Source: Saccoglossus kowalevskii (lineage: Eukaryota > Hemichordata > Enteropneusta > Harrimaniidae). From it: a stretch of DNA of 64,000 bases. Each line of letters begins with the position of its first letter. Within the stretch, counting starts at the first letter, position 1. Where the stretch lies: NCBI RefSeq assembly GCF_000003605.2, contig NW_003134343.1, positions 41,024-105,023 on the forward strand, written 5' to 3'. Below the pieces are notes generated by a model that did no database searches, was not told the DNA's origin, and saw nothing but the letters and a program-made list of their open reading frames with translations. Positions 1-13,429 of this stretch are shown here, piece after piece. Both the position numbers and the translations under genes were made by a program.

Positions 1-629
1 GTAATATAAATGCATTTTGATAATGCCCAGTTAGCTAGGAGGCTTGCCCAGCTGCGGAATTAGAATAGAAAACATGTATTGGCATTGCTAATTAATATTC
101 TTTTGATTGTGCAAGACGAACGTGATCACGAGTGAGTCAGTTGTCACCCAGCTCCCGACCAGTGCAGTGCAGTTCAGTTCAGCTCACGGACGGTATGGAA
201 GTCACGTAACATTACGGTCAGTTTCGTATAGTTTTTATTCCCCGAGGCCTCGTAGTTTGGAGCTGTAGAACTGATATCGTCGTCGACGTTGCTGTGAATA
301 ACTGTACTATCGCTGACACTACACCGTACGAGTTCTGCACCTAGGTAGGGTAGGCAATTCCGAGCTGGGCTATTACCATTAATGTTATTATTATTGTGAT
401 GTATATTGCTGACCAGTTTGTGATTTATATTACTCCTGTTAATGGTTTATGCTTATTGTATTATTAAATAAGTATTATTTGACATATTCTGGTTGTTTGC
501 CTTTGTTTGACCTCTAGTGTTGCGTCCTGGGGTGCGGGATATTGGCGGCCAGGTTCGCGGGAGACTAACTCGTATTCCCGTTCGTAACAAAACACAAATA
601 AGCAAAATCACCAACCATGTCTCAACCAT
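1..629. other. Left edge, no gene recognised
   Basis: I see no exon with convincing splice sites or domain similarity here. The short open frames have no recognisable composition or motif. Confidence 0.4.
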
Positions 630-915
630 AAACACCAGACTATAAATGCAAAGTGTTAATGAGAGTAACTAAATCATTGTCTTCCAAATTGTTTTATCGT
701 GAAGCAATAACTAAAACAAACACACATGTAATGTTTCAAGGTAAAACACCCGACTATCTATGTTTCATGAATGTTTATGTGTACGACATGTACAAAAGTC
801 TATAAGAGTAACTAAAACACCTTTCTTCCAAACCGTTTTATTTTGAAGCACGTCACAAAACAAATACACATGCAATGTTTCAACCTAAAGCACCCGATTA
901 GATTAAGTGTTCATA
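630..915. repeat. Two-copy tandem repeat, period about 143 bp
   Basis: A block running from GAGAGTAACTAAATC near 661 to the run ending in ACACCCGACTAT near 757 is repeated, diverged, from AAGAGTAACTAAAAC near 804 to about 900. Shared landmarks in the same order are TCTTCCAAA, GTTTTAT, TGAAGCA, ACACATG, AATGTTTCAA and CACCCGA. A partial third unit precedes the first. It looks like decayed satellite or a short segmental duplication and carries no coding signal. Confidence 0.7.
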
Positions 916-3900
916 TACAGGACACTTTTGTATGCCGTCCGCGGTATGCATCTATAATATACACAGTACTTATTATCGACTGTATGCAGCATATTTATTG
1001 TGAAAAATGCTCACACACGCCACATTTGTCAGCAAGTCGTATACTGTGCATGTAGCGATAAATTTATCGATTTTGGTATTTTGCGAGTGTGCATACCATG
1101 TACCTGTCACAAGTTGAATAATATATTGGCTTAGTTTGTTGCCTTTCGAATAGATGGAATACATATGAGCATACGTAAGCGTGTTGTACGTAGTGTTGTC
1201 GTCATTTGCACCTGTTCTATGAAGGCGTTTGAAAGAATACATGTCGTGTAGTGTAGACCATGTCGCCCTTCAGTGATGACGCGTGTACGCCGTAAAGTAC
1301 CGAGATTGAAACCACCTGCTGTACGTGTTGACTGTGTAGTCTAAACTAGTACGACACAGCAATCACTGACTCCCTACACCAGTTAATAATGGACATTGAT
1401 ATACTTGTAATGTGGCTCAAAGGGGAATTTTGGGGATTACTCGCTTCTGCAGTGTAGGGATACCACAAGACCTTATAACGGAACACCTGAAGTCTTTCAC
1501 ACACCCATGTAGTCAGACACAGTCAGTTTCTGGAGTTGAGCTTCGATGTTCTTTAATATTAAGACACGTGAGACACCCCTTGCTAGGTTATCGCAACAAT
1601 CCGTCAAGACCTGCACCTGGTATGACGTCCCAACGTCCACCCCTATTCCATTTCCCCCCTCCCCACCATTTAAGCGTTGGCGAGAAGTCAGTTCACACCT
1701 GTTGGCACATGAATTCACACTACGTGGACAAATAGTAATGCAGGAACAAAGAAATTTGAGTCGGCATGGGTTCCCACGCCTGCTTCCGTTTTCGAAGTGT
1801 GGTGTTAAAATGCCAGCATGATGCAAACATGACATACTTGTTAAAACAAATCTTATAAAACATTTACGGAATTTGTAAGATGTGGGTATCCGTTAACATC
1901 TAACGTATATATCATAATAATATATTTATCGCATTCGAATTGACCAATGGCTATACTAGGGAGAAGAGATGAAATATCCGTCACACAATACGATGATATC
2001 TTGTTACAGACATCCAAATTAATATTGATAATAATATCGCAAACCGATAGCGTGTTATGCCACTCGTACAATTCGAGTGGCGTATTGGTTTTATGTTGAA
2101 ATCATGGTATTTCCTAACTTAGCTTCATCCAACGGAGTTCCTTGGATTATAACACAAGCTCAACCAACTTGATCTTTTATACTTGACATTGAATCTCCTC
2201 CATTTACACGAAACGAATAAACAAGTAAGAATATCGTAAAATATTCATTTAGTTTCCGCCCCATAGTCTTTTACATTTCCATTCGTAAACTCATTGGCGT
2301 ATATTTACTATTTGTATGTAGCAATGGCTGATGCTTCACACGGGCATTAAAATGCACACTTTGCAGGTGTTTTTGTTCAATAAGAGACTTCATGATAATT
2401 CAATTATAGCAATAAATATAAACGTTTTCTCCATATCAAGAGAACGTTCGAGACCGTCAACAGGTTTGAATTGTACCTTTTCAACTGTAGTATATTATAT
2501 ATACTAACAAAGTCCATGCTAATATTATCACACGCATACGGTTGTATTGATTAATTATATCAACTAACAGGTATTGTATATTGTCTGAGCACATCAATTA
2601 CATATTTGTTTGTTATTCAAATAGCACTTGGTGTTCATCATTCAGTAACGCCCATGTCATCTTTAGCAGCGCGTGGTTACCTGGAATTGTCTGCAGTTGT
2701 TGTAGTTGGAATGACATGAAATAAAATGTAATACATTAAAGATATTTTGTGGCTAAATGACCTAACAATTAGGGGGCAATGATTCATATCTCGCATTATT
2801 TACAAACACACTTTTACCGCAATTACCTGGTTCCGTCCGTGCACAAGGTATAGTTTTATTCGGAATTAGTGAACAATAGCAAATATTGGAACCACATTGC
2901 AGTCAGACAATGAAATCTGATAGTCTGTTTCAGGTGGCCAATTATCGTAATGTTTGATTTGTGTAAAATACACTTACTATTCATTATTACAAGTCAACAT
3001 TATTATCTGTTTCTATTTTTATGTTTTATTGTGTAATAAGCTATTGACCATACTCTTCTCTAGTGTCATATGGTCATGGTGCAGTATTACGAACATTATT
3101 CCAGCAGCTGTCGTATTCGCGGTGTTATATTGCTTTAGTGGTGACAATATTTCGCGGTGTGATTTTTTTTTTTAAATAATTTGAGTCAATATTCTGGCAA
3201 AGCAAATAGTGTGATGTTCGTCAGTAAACCCCACAAATATTTGCGACGGGTAATATATTTTCAATAACGAATACGCGTTTATTAATAAAGTGGGAATTAT
3301 TGAAACTTTTGCTTCTGGCATAAGAACTTCTAGTTATCAATATTTCAGTAAATGTTTAGGCTGTGCCATATTTTGCAGGTGTTGGATATTAATGAGTGTT
3401 GGGTTACGTTAATCGTTTGGATCAAGATTATCCCAGCGCTACACGAAAGAGTTTATTATCTATAATTCAGAATGACATGTACAGTAAGATTACGTAGAAT
3501 TTCCGTCTCGTTCGCGTGTCCTTTCATTATGTCATATTTTGACGTTTGGGAGCATGGGAAAACATTGAGAACACAAGAAAAGTGTATCAAGTGTAATACT
3601 TTAATCCATTGTCTAGCGACGCAGCGTGTAAGTTGAGGACAAAGACCATCGCTCACAGCGTTGATATAAAATGTTTTTATTAATACTATATTATACAAGT
3701 TGTATAACATGTACAACGTGCATTTCTCCGAGTCTCTTGTTTGTTTTGTGCGAGTAGCATCTTAGGGGGAAATGCTACCAACGATTTATTTTAGAATTTA
3801 GTCTAGAAACATAGAATACGTATAATAACAAGCTCAATTTGGTAGCGTAACACGGCCTAAAAACTCCCTCTGGGTCTTATCCTCTCAGTGCACATATTCT

Positions 3901-3944
3901 TCTCACGACAATAAAGGTTATACCCATTCAGTCTTGATGCAGTG
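916..3944. other. Gene-poor AT-rich stretch
   Basis: No exon, RNA gene or clear repeat could be supported. The opposing ORFs around 1412-1835 are shadows of one another and have no domain-like composition. Confidence 0.4.
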
Positions 3945-4262
3945 TAGTTCATATATATATCCATAGGGTTCTGATGATGATTGTCTGGGTTATATTCATC
4001 CGGAATACCCCCAACTCCGTCAAGAGGTCCTGTTCATAAGGTATAGTGTATATAACAGTACGCATTGTAGTTCATATCCTCGCAGTACTGATGAGGATCT
4101 CTTTATAGTTCAGTTCCTCGCATTACAGAAGTCCTGTTTATAACAGTATAGTTCATATACTCGCAGTACACAGGTTTTATTCATGAAGTTCATAACCACC
4201 AAGTACAGACGTCATGTCCATGTCAATACAATTAATAGGAACCTAGATATCTGACCATCGAG
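3945..4262. repeat. Degenerate tandem array, left part
   Basis: Variants of the phrase GTCCTGTTCATAA, AGTATAGTTCATAT, CTCGCAGTAC recur roughly every 45-60 bases with substitutions and indels. Examples are near 4028, 4070, 4128, 4152 and 4215. The same unit reappears at 5690-5795 beyond the fold-back structure, so the array is probably older than whatever now separates the two parts. Confidence 0.6.
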
Positions 4263-4278
4263 AGGTCATCTTCATTTC

Positions 4279-4440
4279 AATAATAACACACGTTTGTGAG
4301 GGCAATATCACGATTTGTTGCCTGCCCAAGGGATTGTGGTCATGACCACAGTATTGATAATATAATATTATGGTCTTGACCAACAGTTCGAGGGCAGACA
4401 ACAAATCGTGATATTATTCGAATAACCATGTGTTATTATC
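4279..4440. mobile_element. Palindromic MITE-like hairpin, about 160 bp
   Basis: The left arm reads AATAATAACACA, then ATATCACGATTTGTTG and CTGCCC. The right arm reads the same in reverse complement, with GGGCAG, CAACAAATCGTGATAT and TGTGTTATTA. Only about 30 bases separate the arms near 4350. Arms are about 65 bp and imperfect. This is the shape of a non-autonomous inverted-repeat element. I could not identify a target-site duplication. Confidence 0.65.
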
Positions 4441-4451
4441 ACATCGAGCAG

Positions 4452-5004
4452 ACATCAACCTAGCCCTGAGTACAGTCCTGTAGGTTAGCCTCCTTCCGTT
4501 GATCATTCGGCCCCACAGTCCTGAGAAGTCGCATAGACCGAGTAGTCGACACCCGCCCACAAATTTATGGCGGAGAACCGCTCTGCAGTTTTCATGATTG
4601 TAACCAGCTAAAACATCTATCGACAAATCTAGCGATCACAAATACCATTTTTGTGGCCGAAAAATGAATCTAAAGTACTGGAACGTTGGCGAATGTTTTG
4701 TTAATAAATATGTCAAGAACAAGATGGCGGCGTATATTTTCGGTTGACGTTGGAAAATGTCGATTTGATCGACCTTAATGGGCAATCTTATGTAATTTCG
4801 CTTCCAGTTAGGGTATTTAGAATAGTTAGACGTATCGACCTGCTTATTTTTTAACTGCAAAGCTGAATGCCTCTTAAATCGCCCGATACATTCCTTCACA
4901 ATAGTGTCGAATTCCCGTTCTATGCGACTTCTCAGAACTGTGGGGGCCGAATGATCAGCGGGAGAAGGCCAACCTACAGGACTGTACTCAGGGTTAACAT
5001 CAAC
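4452..5004. repeat. Long inverted repeat (85-bp arms, about 380-bp spacer)
   Basis: The left arm at 4452-4536 is matched in reverse complement by 4920-5004. Both carry CCTGAGTACAGTCCTGTAGG, TGATCATTCGGCC and GAGAAGTCGCATAG in mirrored order, with scattered mismatches. The spacer holds a 139-codon minus-strand frame (4636-5055) with no recognisable domain. The left arm begins directly beside the palindrome at 4279-4440, so the two may be parts of one fold-back transposon. Confidence 0.7.
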
Positions 5005-5689
5005 CATGCACAATGACATTGAACTTACACCCACTCTCCCACAAAATAACAACACTTATATTTAAGGTATGCAATATTTTATTTTATGTATATGACAAGT
5101 TTTACATTACTCAATATCATATATACATCGTTTACCGAAAAGAATGCGAACCGTGTTTCAGCAGTGTGAACTACACAATTTATCGAGTATAACATTTTCT
5201 CGAACGCAAGTTATTTGACCACTTAAAAATACCAGTTAGATAAAAATGTCAGAGTGCCGTGGAAGTGACTGAAATTACTTTCTCACGAACGTACTACACC
5301 TTCTATTCACAAGCCACACAGCTTCAGAGCGTTTTCGGTTAGCATCGACGTGGAACACGTAGGAATGCTCACAGCGTAGAAAGCGCCACTGCTTCATATA
5401 AAGAATACCTTAATCATGTAAACAGAGATGGATAAAATTCCTTCAAAACTTTTAAAGCAACCCCGGAAGCAACCGGACGGGGCAGCACCAGTGCAGCGAA
5501 CGACAATTTGTTATGCGCAGTATTGTTGCGCAGTAGATTCAGTGACGTCATCCATGTGATATACCCATGTATTATCTATTTGGCGGTTATATTCCATGTA
5601 ATATGTTTATTCAATGTCATGTGATCGAATCTCAACCAATCACATCATACGTAACAGCAGTGAGATGTGATAAAACAGTATAATTCATA
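5005..5689. other. Unannotated spacer
   Basis: Nothing recognisable lies between the long inverted repeat and the second part of the degenerate array. Confidence 0.35.
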
Positions 5690-5795
5690 TCCACCGAGTA
5701 CAAAAATCGTTTTCATAAGTTTATTTTGTATCCACCCAGTACAGAAGTTCTGTTCATAACAAAATAATTTATATCTAGCTAGTCAAGAGAGCGTA
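5690..5795. repeat. Degenerate tandem array, right part
   Basis: About two units with ACAGTATAATTCATAT, CCACCGAGTACA, then CCACCCAGTACAGAAGTTCTGTTCATAAC. This is the same unit as the array at 3945-4262. Confidence 0.55.
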
Positions 5796-6683
5796 TCACA
5801 AGCATTGTATTTAACATGCATTCGGTACAATGACAATGTTCATGCCATTTTAATAAAAAATGCACAATGCGTGTTATAATAAATGCTCTGTCGGTTCTTG
5901 AATAAGACAATATTTATGTCTAATTGCAAGTTTGATTTTATGATTGCGATTATTGTGAATCATCGGTATGGAAGTTGAGACATATGTGTAGATATACACA
6001 AAATAAATCTTATATAGTGTGTATTAGGCGGAAAGTCTTGCAAAAAGAACATCAAAGTTAGATTGCAGTTAAGTGAATCAGCTGTGTAAACTACGCTGTG
6101 AGTGCTGTGTTAGATGGAGTTGGACAGTAACTACGGTGCAGTAATATATGGTATTATAAACATTTGTCTATGCATGCTAAAACTACTAAGTGGTGGATTT
6201 GTTATTTCGAAATACTCTTGTGCTAAACACCAAAGTGCTAAACGAAATAAATATTGGCATCAGGCACCTGGTCCGGACCTCCATATAAGATCGTTTTCAC
6301 TACATTATTGGTAACGATGAGGGAACACCTGCACACTGTGATTTAAACGCATATGTTTGAAAACAGACATCTAATATGTACAACAAGGGTATGGATCGTA
6401 TACTTCCGGTCTCAACAATGGCTGCCACTAGATCTAATGCAGTGTGCCAAGTTTGTGATACACAACTACAGGTTACAATGTTGGATCAAGTGTTGACTGA
6501 TTAGATTTTATAACAGAACGGTACAAATACAAGTGTGGGACTAAATCGGATCCATTATAATTCATATAGTGAAAGTACAAATATATACATAAATCAAAAT
6601 CCAGTGAATAAATTAAAATCGTCATAGTGTTTCAGTCAGGCGAGGGTCTGCTTTACCATACCCATGTGAATACAAACGTAGTC
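5796..6683. other. Gene-poor stretch
   Basis: No supported exon. The ORF at 6114-6314 has no domain signature or flanking splice context. Confidence 0.35.
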
Positions 6684-6893
6684 ACAGTTTTTATATGAAT
6701 ATAATTATTGTGGTTAACAATCTCTATATAAATGCAACCATGGTAGTTTATATCTCAATTTAAATGCAATTCTGGTGGTTAACAATTCCCATCTAAATGT
6801 AGCATAGTGGGTTACAGCTTCGTATAAATGCAAACGTTCTGGATTACAATTCCTATATGAATGCAATTCTGGTGGTCTACAATCTGCATATGA
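6684..6893. repeat. Tandem repeat, 32-33 bp unit, about 6.5 copies
   Basis: Successive units begin ACAGTTTTTATATGAAT, ACAATCTCTATATAAAT, ATATCTCAATTTAAAT, ACAATTCCCATCTAAAT, ACAGCTTCGTATAAAT, ACAATTCCTATATGAAT and ACAATCTGCATATG. Each is followed by a GCAATTCTGGTGGTT-like tail. Units are diverged from one another, so the array is old. It has no coding frame. Confidence 0.8.
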
Positions 6894-7782
6894 TTCTTCA
6901 CAATTGTCAGAATTTTCAGGAAGTGTTTAGGAGGGACTATTTTTACCACTAGACCAATCGATTAGTTTTGGATAGGTCTGAATCCGGTACCATAGAGAGA
7001 GCAATTGAAGAATTCCCCGTTTTTGAGAGTCAATATTATGATTAGTTGAGTGAATAAACTATTTATTATGCTAAGGTATTTTCTTATAAGAAGACATATT
7101 AATACAATAGGGTAGAAGTATTGCTAATTTTATTTAGTACTTTCTAGACGTATCGGACGGTTTCGCTTTCGGAGTGTCCTCTAATCAACAGTCTTATACC
7201 ATAACCATGGCCAGATTTGTACATTATTTTAGCAAACAAAAAGTGTAAGTGATTTCTGTGTGAACACAATTTAACGTTTACCAAATTCTCATCATCACTT
7301 TAACCTGCATCCTGGTATAAGCATCATGTAGTGGAAATGAAAAGAGGGAATATGCCTTGCCTTTAAAGCTTTTGATGTAGTTTATTTATATACAGTGACA
7401 CAGGCTACACTCATAGCATCATACATACATTCTTGTATGTTTGTACAATGGTATGTACTAGGATTATATTTCGCGTGCGTACGTTTCATGTTAAATGGAA
7501 AATATTCATATACTAGTTATTACAAAAAATACATCAATATTTTGCTGGCCCAGTGACCCGACTATTTTTTTTATATTATATAGCGCTGTTGTCATGTTTC
7601 CATATAAAAGAGATTGTGACTAGATACGCCGAAACAAAATGAGATAGCACGCTGTGTTATATTGATCGTCGCGATAATAACGTTGGTGTTGATGGTATCT
7701 TATCTCAAATCCTTATACTTATATGCATCAATGTCTGAAATGCATTATATATTTCTAATGTAATAATTTCACAGGGACTAAA
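6894..7782. other. Gene-poor stretch
   Basis: No gene or clear repeat was recognised. Confidence 0.35.
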
Positions 7783-7849
7783 TATTTCGTAAATACAATT
7801 ATATTTCGTAAATACAAATATATTTCGTAAATACAATTACGTAAATACG
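7783..7849. repeat. 19-bp tandem repeat, about 3.5 copies
   Basis: The unit ATTTCGTAAATACAATTAT is repeated three times with one or two changes and a truncated fourth unit (GTAAATACG). It is young compared with the neighbouring 33-bp array. Confidence 0.85.
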
Positions 7850-10800
7850 TTAAAAATTATTTTTAAATGGAAAACCATGATAACACGTCACGCCTGCAAA
7901 TAGCGCCTGATTCAATAATTTGAATTTATGCCATGCACTTCAACAAATACATTAATAACTTGTCTGTCGCATGGAACGTAATTCACGATCATACATATCT
8001 CTTTCATAGATACATTACTTCACTAATGCAAATATTTGAATAATCAAATATTGTGTATGTGTTTGACGACGAAGCACAACAGACAGCTAAAATTGCCCAG
8101 CAACAAATGTCCATCAGACGGAATGATACATTCGCAGCACGATTTTATTTATTTCCCTAGATTTTCTTTTTAATATATTTCACACTATACTATATTTAAA
8201 ACTGATAGATGGATACTATATTTGAAACTGGCAGACGGGCAACAAATATGCCTCCCGCATCTGTATTATTTTATTGTTATTATGATTTTTTTGTCAAATA
8301 ATATTTGCGTGAGTAGCAAATGCGTGAATACACGGATTGAAGATTGTCACGAGGATGGCATAGATGGCCGCACATATTCTGCAAATACCGGTATTCATTG
8401 AGCATACACGCAACAAAATACAGAATGATAGATTCATTTTCACGATGGCGATTTCCATTCAATGTCAACTAATCGAAAGTACATTTTACTTGGGCGAGTA
8501 ACAATAACAGCAATACAGGAGTGAAATGATTACTGTGAGTGCTTCGAATTGCTATTTGCAGATTAGGTGTTTCCATGGAAGGGACGTGGTTAAGCTAACT
8601 GCAATGTGCATAGTACGGTGAATCTCGATGATTACGCATACACGGAGGATCTTAAAATATTAGACTTATGTTATTCAACGACTGAACTATTTTGCGATGA
8701 TTACCTCACAGTAATGGGTAAGTCCATAAAGCGTACTAAAATGTCTTGTTTTGAAGTAAAAAACAATTGGAAATAAATATGCTATTGTAGTCTATATATG
8801 TATACCTACCCCATTTACGTCATTCAGTCTTTATCACAGTAAGCCTATCCCGAAGAGTACCCACGTACACTGAATAAATTCGGGTTAGTTGTACTATTGT
8901 TGCGAAAGCGGCTCACGCACAATGAATAGAGAAAGCAACGTGGCTCATGTATACGCGATTTACAATTGACTCGGTGTTTATGATCATTTCAGTACTAGTC
9001 ATCCAGGATATGTTATTCATCCAACTGGAAACATAAATTATGATATATGTCTAAAAAAACGGCTATGAAATGTTCATTTCTCAAGTCAAGCTTCTGTTCG
9101 AATGTGTCGTGAAAATTTTATCTCTATATCGATTGCATGGTGGTGATTTTTCGTCAATTGCTATTGAGTAGATAAAAGGTTATTTGACGACCATAAAATA
9201 ACGAGCCAGCCAGCAAGTCCTAATTGCTCAAAAAAACATCAAATTCCGATCATTGTCGGAGTTGATTTTCCGTAAATATCGTCAATAGGCAATATGGCAA
9301 TTAGAGGAACAGTTAAATTCCCCACTGACAAATACAAACCATCGTTCTAGCTTAAATGCAGATAATCACATTTAAACTATATGCGTCGTAAATCATTTGC
9401 GTTTGACACTATAGTGTTTTGGCTCTGTCAGCTTATATTACACATACATACTGACAGTTGAATTGAAACATCGCTCACAACAGTACACTTGGTACCTGTT
9501 ATAAAAACATGTCTCTATTATATGTTTGTATTAGATGATGTCTATATGAGTATGACACACCCACTGTACCACATTGTCTAGCAATTAGTTCTAATTTACT
9601 GTATTCATCTGGTTTAAAGTAATCATTATTCATGCATATTAATTCACTGACTCAGACTATCACCTATTTAATCGAATCATCGACCAATTGTATGCAATTA
9701 AGTAGAAATGAACAAAAATATGAATGGGAAACTCAAGTAAACCTATTTACAAATTGTAATTCCAGAAGGATAAAACAACATAGGAACAAACAATACTAAT
9801 CATTTCAACAAAGACATTCCGTTTTCGTCATTGCGAAATTCTTTTGTTTTAATGGAGGAAAATATAGCATTTTAAAGTTATTATTCATACATGAGTTGTT
9901 AACCACGCTATATATTTTGTAATTTTATTCAACAATTTTATTCAAGACAAATAAAATGCAAACACACATGTGTAATCGGTGGTTATAAACATTATTATTG
10001 GTGTGCATGTGGAATACATTTCGTTATGGATTATTTCAAATATATTGCATGATTCAGTAGTCAAAATCTTTTGTCTTCAGGGTTTTCAAAAACAAATCAA
10101 AGGAATTTCACTTTACCACAGTGTTACCACTACAAATAAAGCGTGTGCATGTTTCGTGTAAATTGAACAACCTGCCAGTGAAAGTTGTCAAGGCTACGAT
10201 GTACTAATTTAAAACATATCTTGCCTAAGAAGTTACAAATTATTATTTTGTTTAGAATCTCAATAAAAGAACACGGTCGACACAATATGACAAACTAACT
10301 ATAAAAAAACAGACAGTATACATATGTTTATCCAATCGACGTTTAAGGTCAGGTTAAAGATAAAAATAATATAAATTGTTTGAACAACTTTTGTCTAAAT
10401 TAAAACTGAAATCGCTAGTGAATATATAAAATGAAAAGAAATTTAAATAAGTATTGCCGACAGTATTGGACAACTGACCCATAAACTCTCGTATCACTCA
10501 AGGATTTCCGACATGGCGGCAGAGAGCACGTTATTCAGTATCAAAAGATTCGCTCTTGATATGATATGTGTATGCATCATATTGTCTTTAGACTATCCAA
10601 TCAATAAATCTACCTCTAAACGCATTGAGTGTTTGTTCGTTACGCTTTGTGATAATAATCAAGAAACTCGTTTCCATGTCACCATTTGTTACTGTGAAAT
10701 TAGCTTCATCGTCCCCTTTGAAATGAAAGCTTTACATTTGTATTAATTACACAGATAATACCATGTCATACGATAAATATCTGACTCTATGTGAGAATAA

Positions 10801-13429
10801 GAACATTTAATTCAAAGACCTAAAGAATACATGTGATAATATTGTTATTTCAACCTATCGTTACATAACACGTATCTACCAACAAAAAAGCATATGCAAA
10901 TATGTTGGTAATACAGGGTGATCTATCAGCAAGCTTATTTTGTTTTAGAGCGGCATAATTCTCAACCTGTCACTGTTTTAATCTGATGATCGAGGCAAAT
11001 TGAAGTAGAGGCTGAGATGACCTGATTGAACCAAATCCGGAAATCTGTGTAAAATACAATGGAGCGGTGAAGGATGTCGATGTTGCAGGTGACGGTCCAA
11101 TCATTGAACGCTAGCAGAACACGTATGTAATCAACCTAGGTGTGGTAAGCCAGTCACATGACTACTAAATTGGGGTCAGGGTTAATGTATAAAGTTTAAA
11201 ACTCAAACACTGCAACACTGTATAGAGCTATGTGATTGAAATAAATATTACTTATACCTTATATTATAGTGTATTTGTCTATATATCGTGGAGTAATGTT
11301 ATCAATGTATTTTCTATTTCCATTTGGCAGTCCTATTCGCATTCATGACACTTCAGTCGATGTCGTAATTCCCCACGGTGCGTGTGCTTTCAACGGTACA
11401 CATCGTCTAAATTAAATAGCCTATGGCTATTCCGATAACAGCATGTTCTCCATATGATGCTTCATCGTCTTATTGATACCGCGTGTTTCGGGAGAAATGG
11501 ATCGAAACATTTATGTAATTAGGACAAACATTGAAACATTTTAATTAGTACTAAAAACCATTGGGGGATTTGCTTTCAATCTAAAATGTCTCCATTCAAT
11601 GTAAAATTAAAATTGCCTAAAGTGCCAAAATGTGGCGCTATTATGTGCAGATAATAATTACGCTGCTGATTTTCGCAATGGGTAGTCTTAAATAAGCATT
11701 TCACGCCGTGGGCGTATGGTTATTTCATTGGTGTTAAGCAGTGTTAGTGCGATAATATAATATACATTTGCCTGTATTTAGGGTCATTGGTGTTTTCACT
11801 GAAGCTTAGAATGCGAAGGTTTGAATTTACGTGCATTGGAGGAGGAGACGTTTACTATGCAATCATAAATAATACTATTTAATGCCAAATGACGGGGTTA
11901 GTCGGGGGTATCAAAGCAAAGCTACGAATCATTTTAAATGTAACGTATTCTTTGCACGTAATACACTCTATTTTCATGTTCGATTGCCATATTGGAGATC
12001 AAAAATCGTTTTGGAAGCCCGTTTTAACAGCGACTTTTAATGAACCGATGAAAGTAGTATTATCATTTTTTGTAAATGAAGCCTATAAAGAACTAAGTAT
12101 ATTTGCTAACATGGATATATTATGCATTCACATATTTGAGAGGTTTCATTTAAATGGACTGAATTTATACCATGTTAGAACAGTGTACACATAGTTACCA
12201 TGCCAGTGATGTCAATCCACCATATTATACAAATTGGCACTTGGATGAAGGAGAAAGACAGTACTTGTTATAATGAATGTATTGTCTATCACAATAGGTA
12301 ATCAATGAAATATCCGAACAAAAATTACTTTTCTAAATTTTGTGACATATTACATTTTATGTATATCTATTATATTGTATATATATTAATTCTGTTCATT
12401 GTCGTGGTAAGTATAACTGTCTTCCGCTGATCAAAGAGCGACTTCAGCTTTACATTCACCTTTACCTATATTGACAAGTCGTGAACAAAAATATTTAACC
12501 TATTTAGCTATTATATATATGGTATTTTTTATACACGGATTAAGTTTAATCATAAATTGTGACCCTTGCTTGAAAGTCGCCTTATGCAATTTGGAGACTG
12601 TGACGAAATGTAGGTATGTGTTACCGTTTGGTAGATGATGCACACATTACTATATGAAGCCTGTCACTCGATTTGCTTTTGTGGTCTTGGCAGAATCATT
12701 CACTAAATCGTATACTACTCACCTGCTTAACAAAAAATGACAACAATGTATATCGACTGTGGCGCTCTTTTGCTGTTATCATTGTTTGAATATTGTATTG
12801 TTAAACGGTCAGCCTCACTCTCGTTGCAGGCTATCTAGTATGTGGTGTGGAATTTTTAAATTACAAATACTCTATTCTCTAAAATTCTCTAGTACTGAAT
12901 GAGAGGTAACTTTCAAATCAATGAGGCGTGACATGTAATATAGGGGAATAACTTAAAATAAACTCACTCAAAGCATTGCCGTGACAAATGTTTGTAAAAA
13001 CATGGCAGGGAATACCGTTTATTATAATAATTAATACTAATTAAAAACCAATCTTACGTTAGACACAAAGTTCAGGTGGTCACGTGACTGCTAAGTCAAT
13101 AATCATTTATTGGTAATTCAAATGTGTTGTCATATGAACAGATTAAATGAATATCTATTTTTTCCTGACTATGCGATTTTGTCCTAAGTTTTTTTAAATG
13201 TTTATTCTTTTTCACAAAAATAAAGTTTTTCGTTTCTACATTCAGATATAACAAAAATTACTGTGGCTGTTATGTTTTTATATTTTTTATTAAATGGTCC
13301 TGACATCTTCTGTGATCAATCAGCGTGAAGAAAACCGGCCAGCAGGTCCATATAATCCATATAAGTCCCTATATAAGCAAACAACAACCAAAAAAAGCAA
13401 AATATGAATCAGTATAATAAGGTGGACCA
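7850..13429. other. Long gene-poor stretch
   Basis: AT-rich DNA with short scattered ORFs only (for example 8280-8468, 10513-10746, 11889-12194). None has a recognisable domain, a signal peptide followed by cysteines, or convincing splice flanks. I cannot exclude short exons of a gene lacking familiar motifs. Confidence 0.4.

Noticed and set aside
4636-5055. 139-codon minus-strand ORF
   Set aside because: It spans one arm and the spacer of the inverted repeat. Composition is unremarkable and no family was recognised; it is treated as part of the element.
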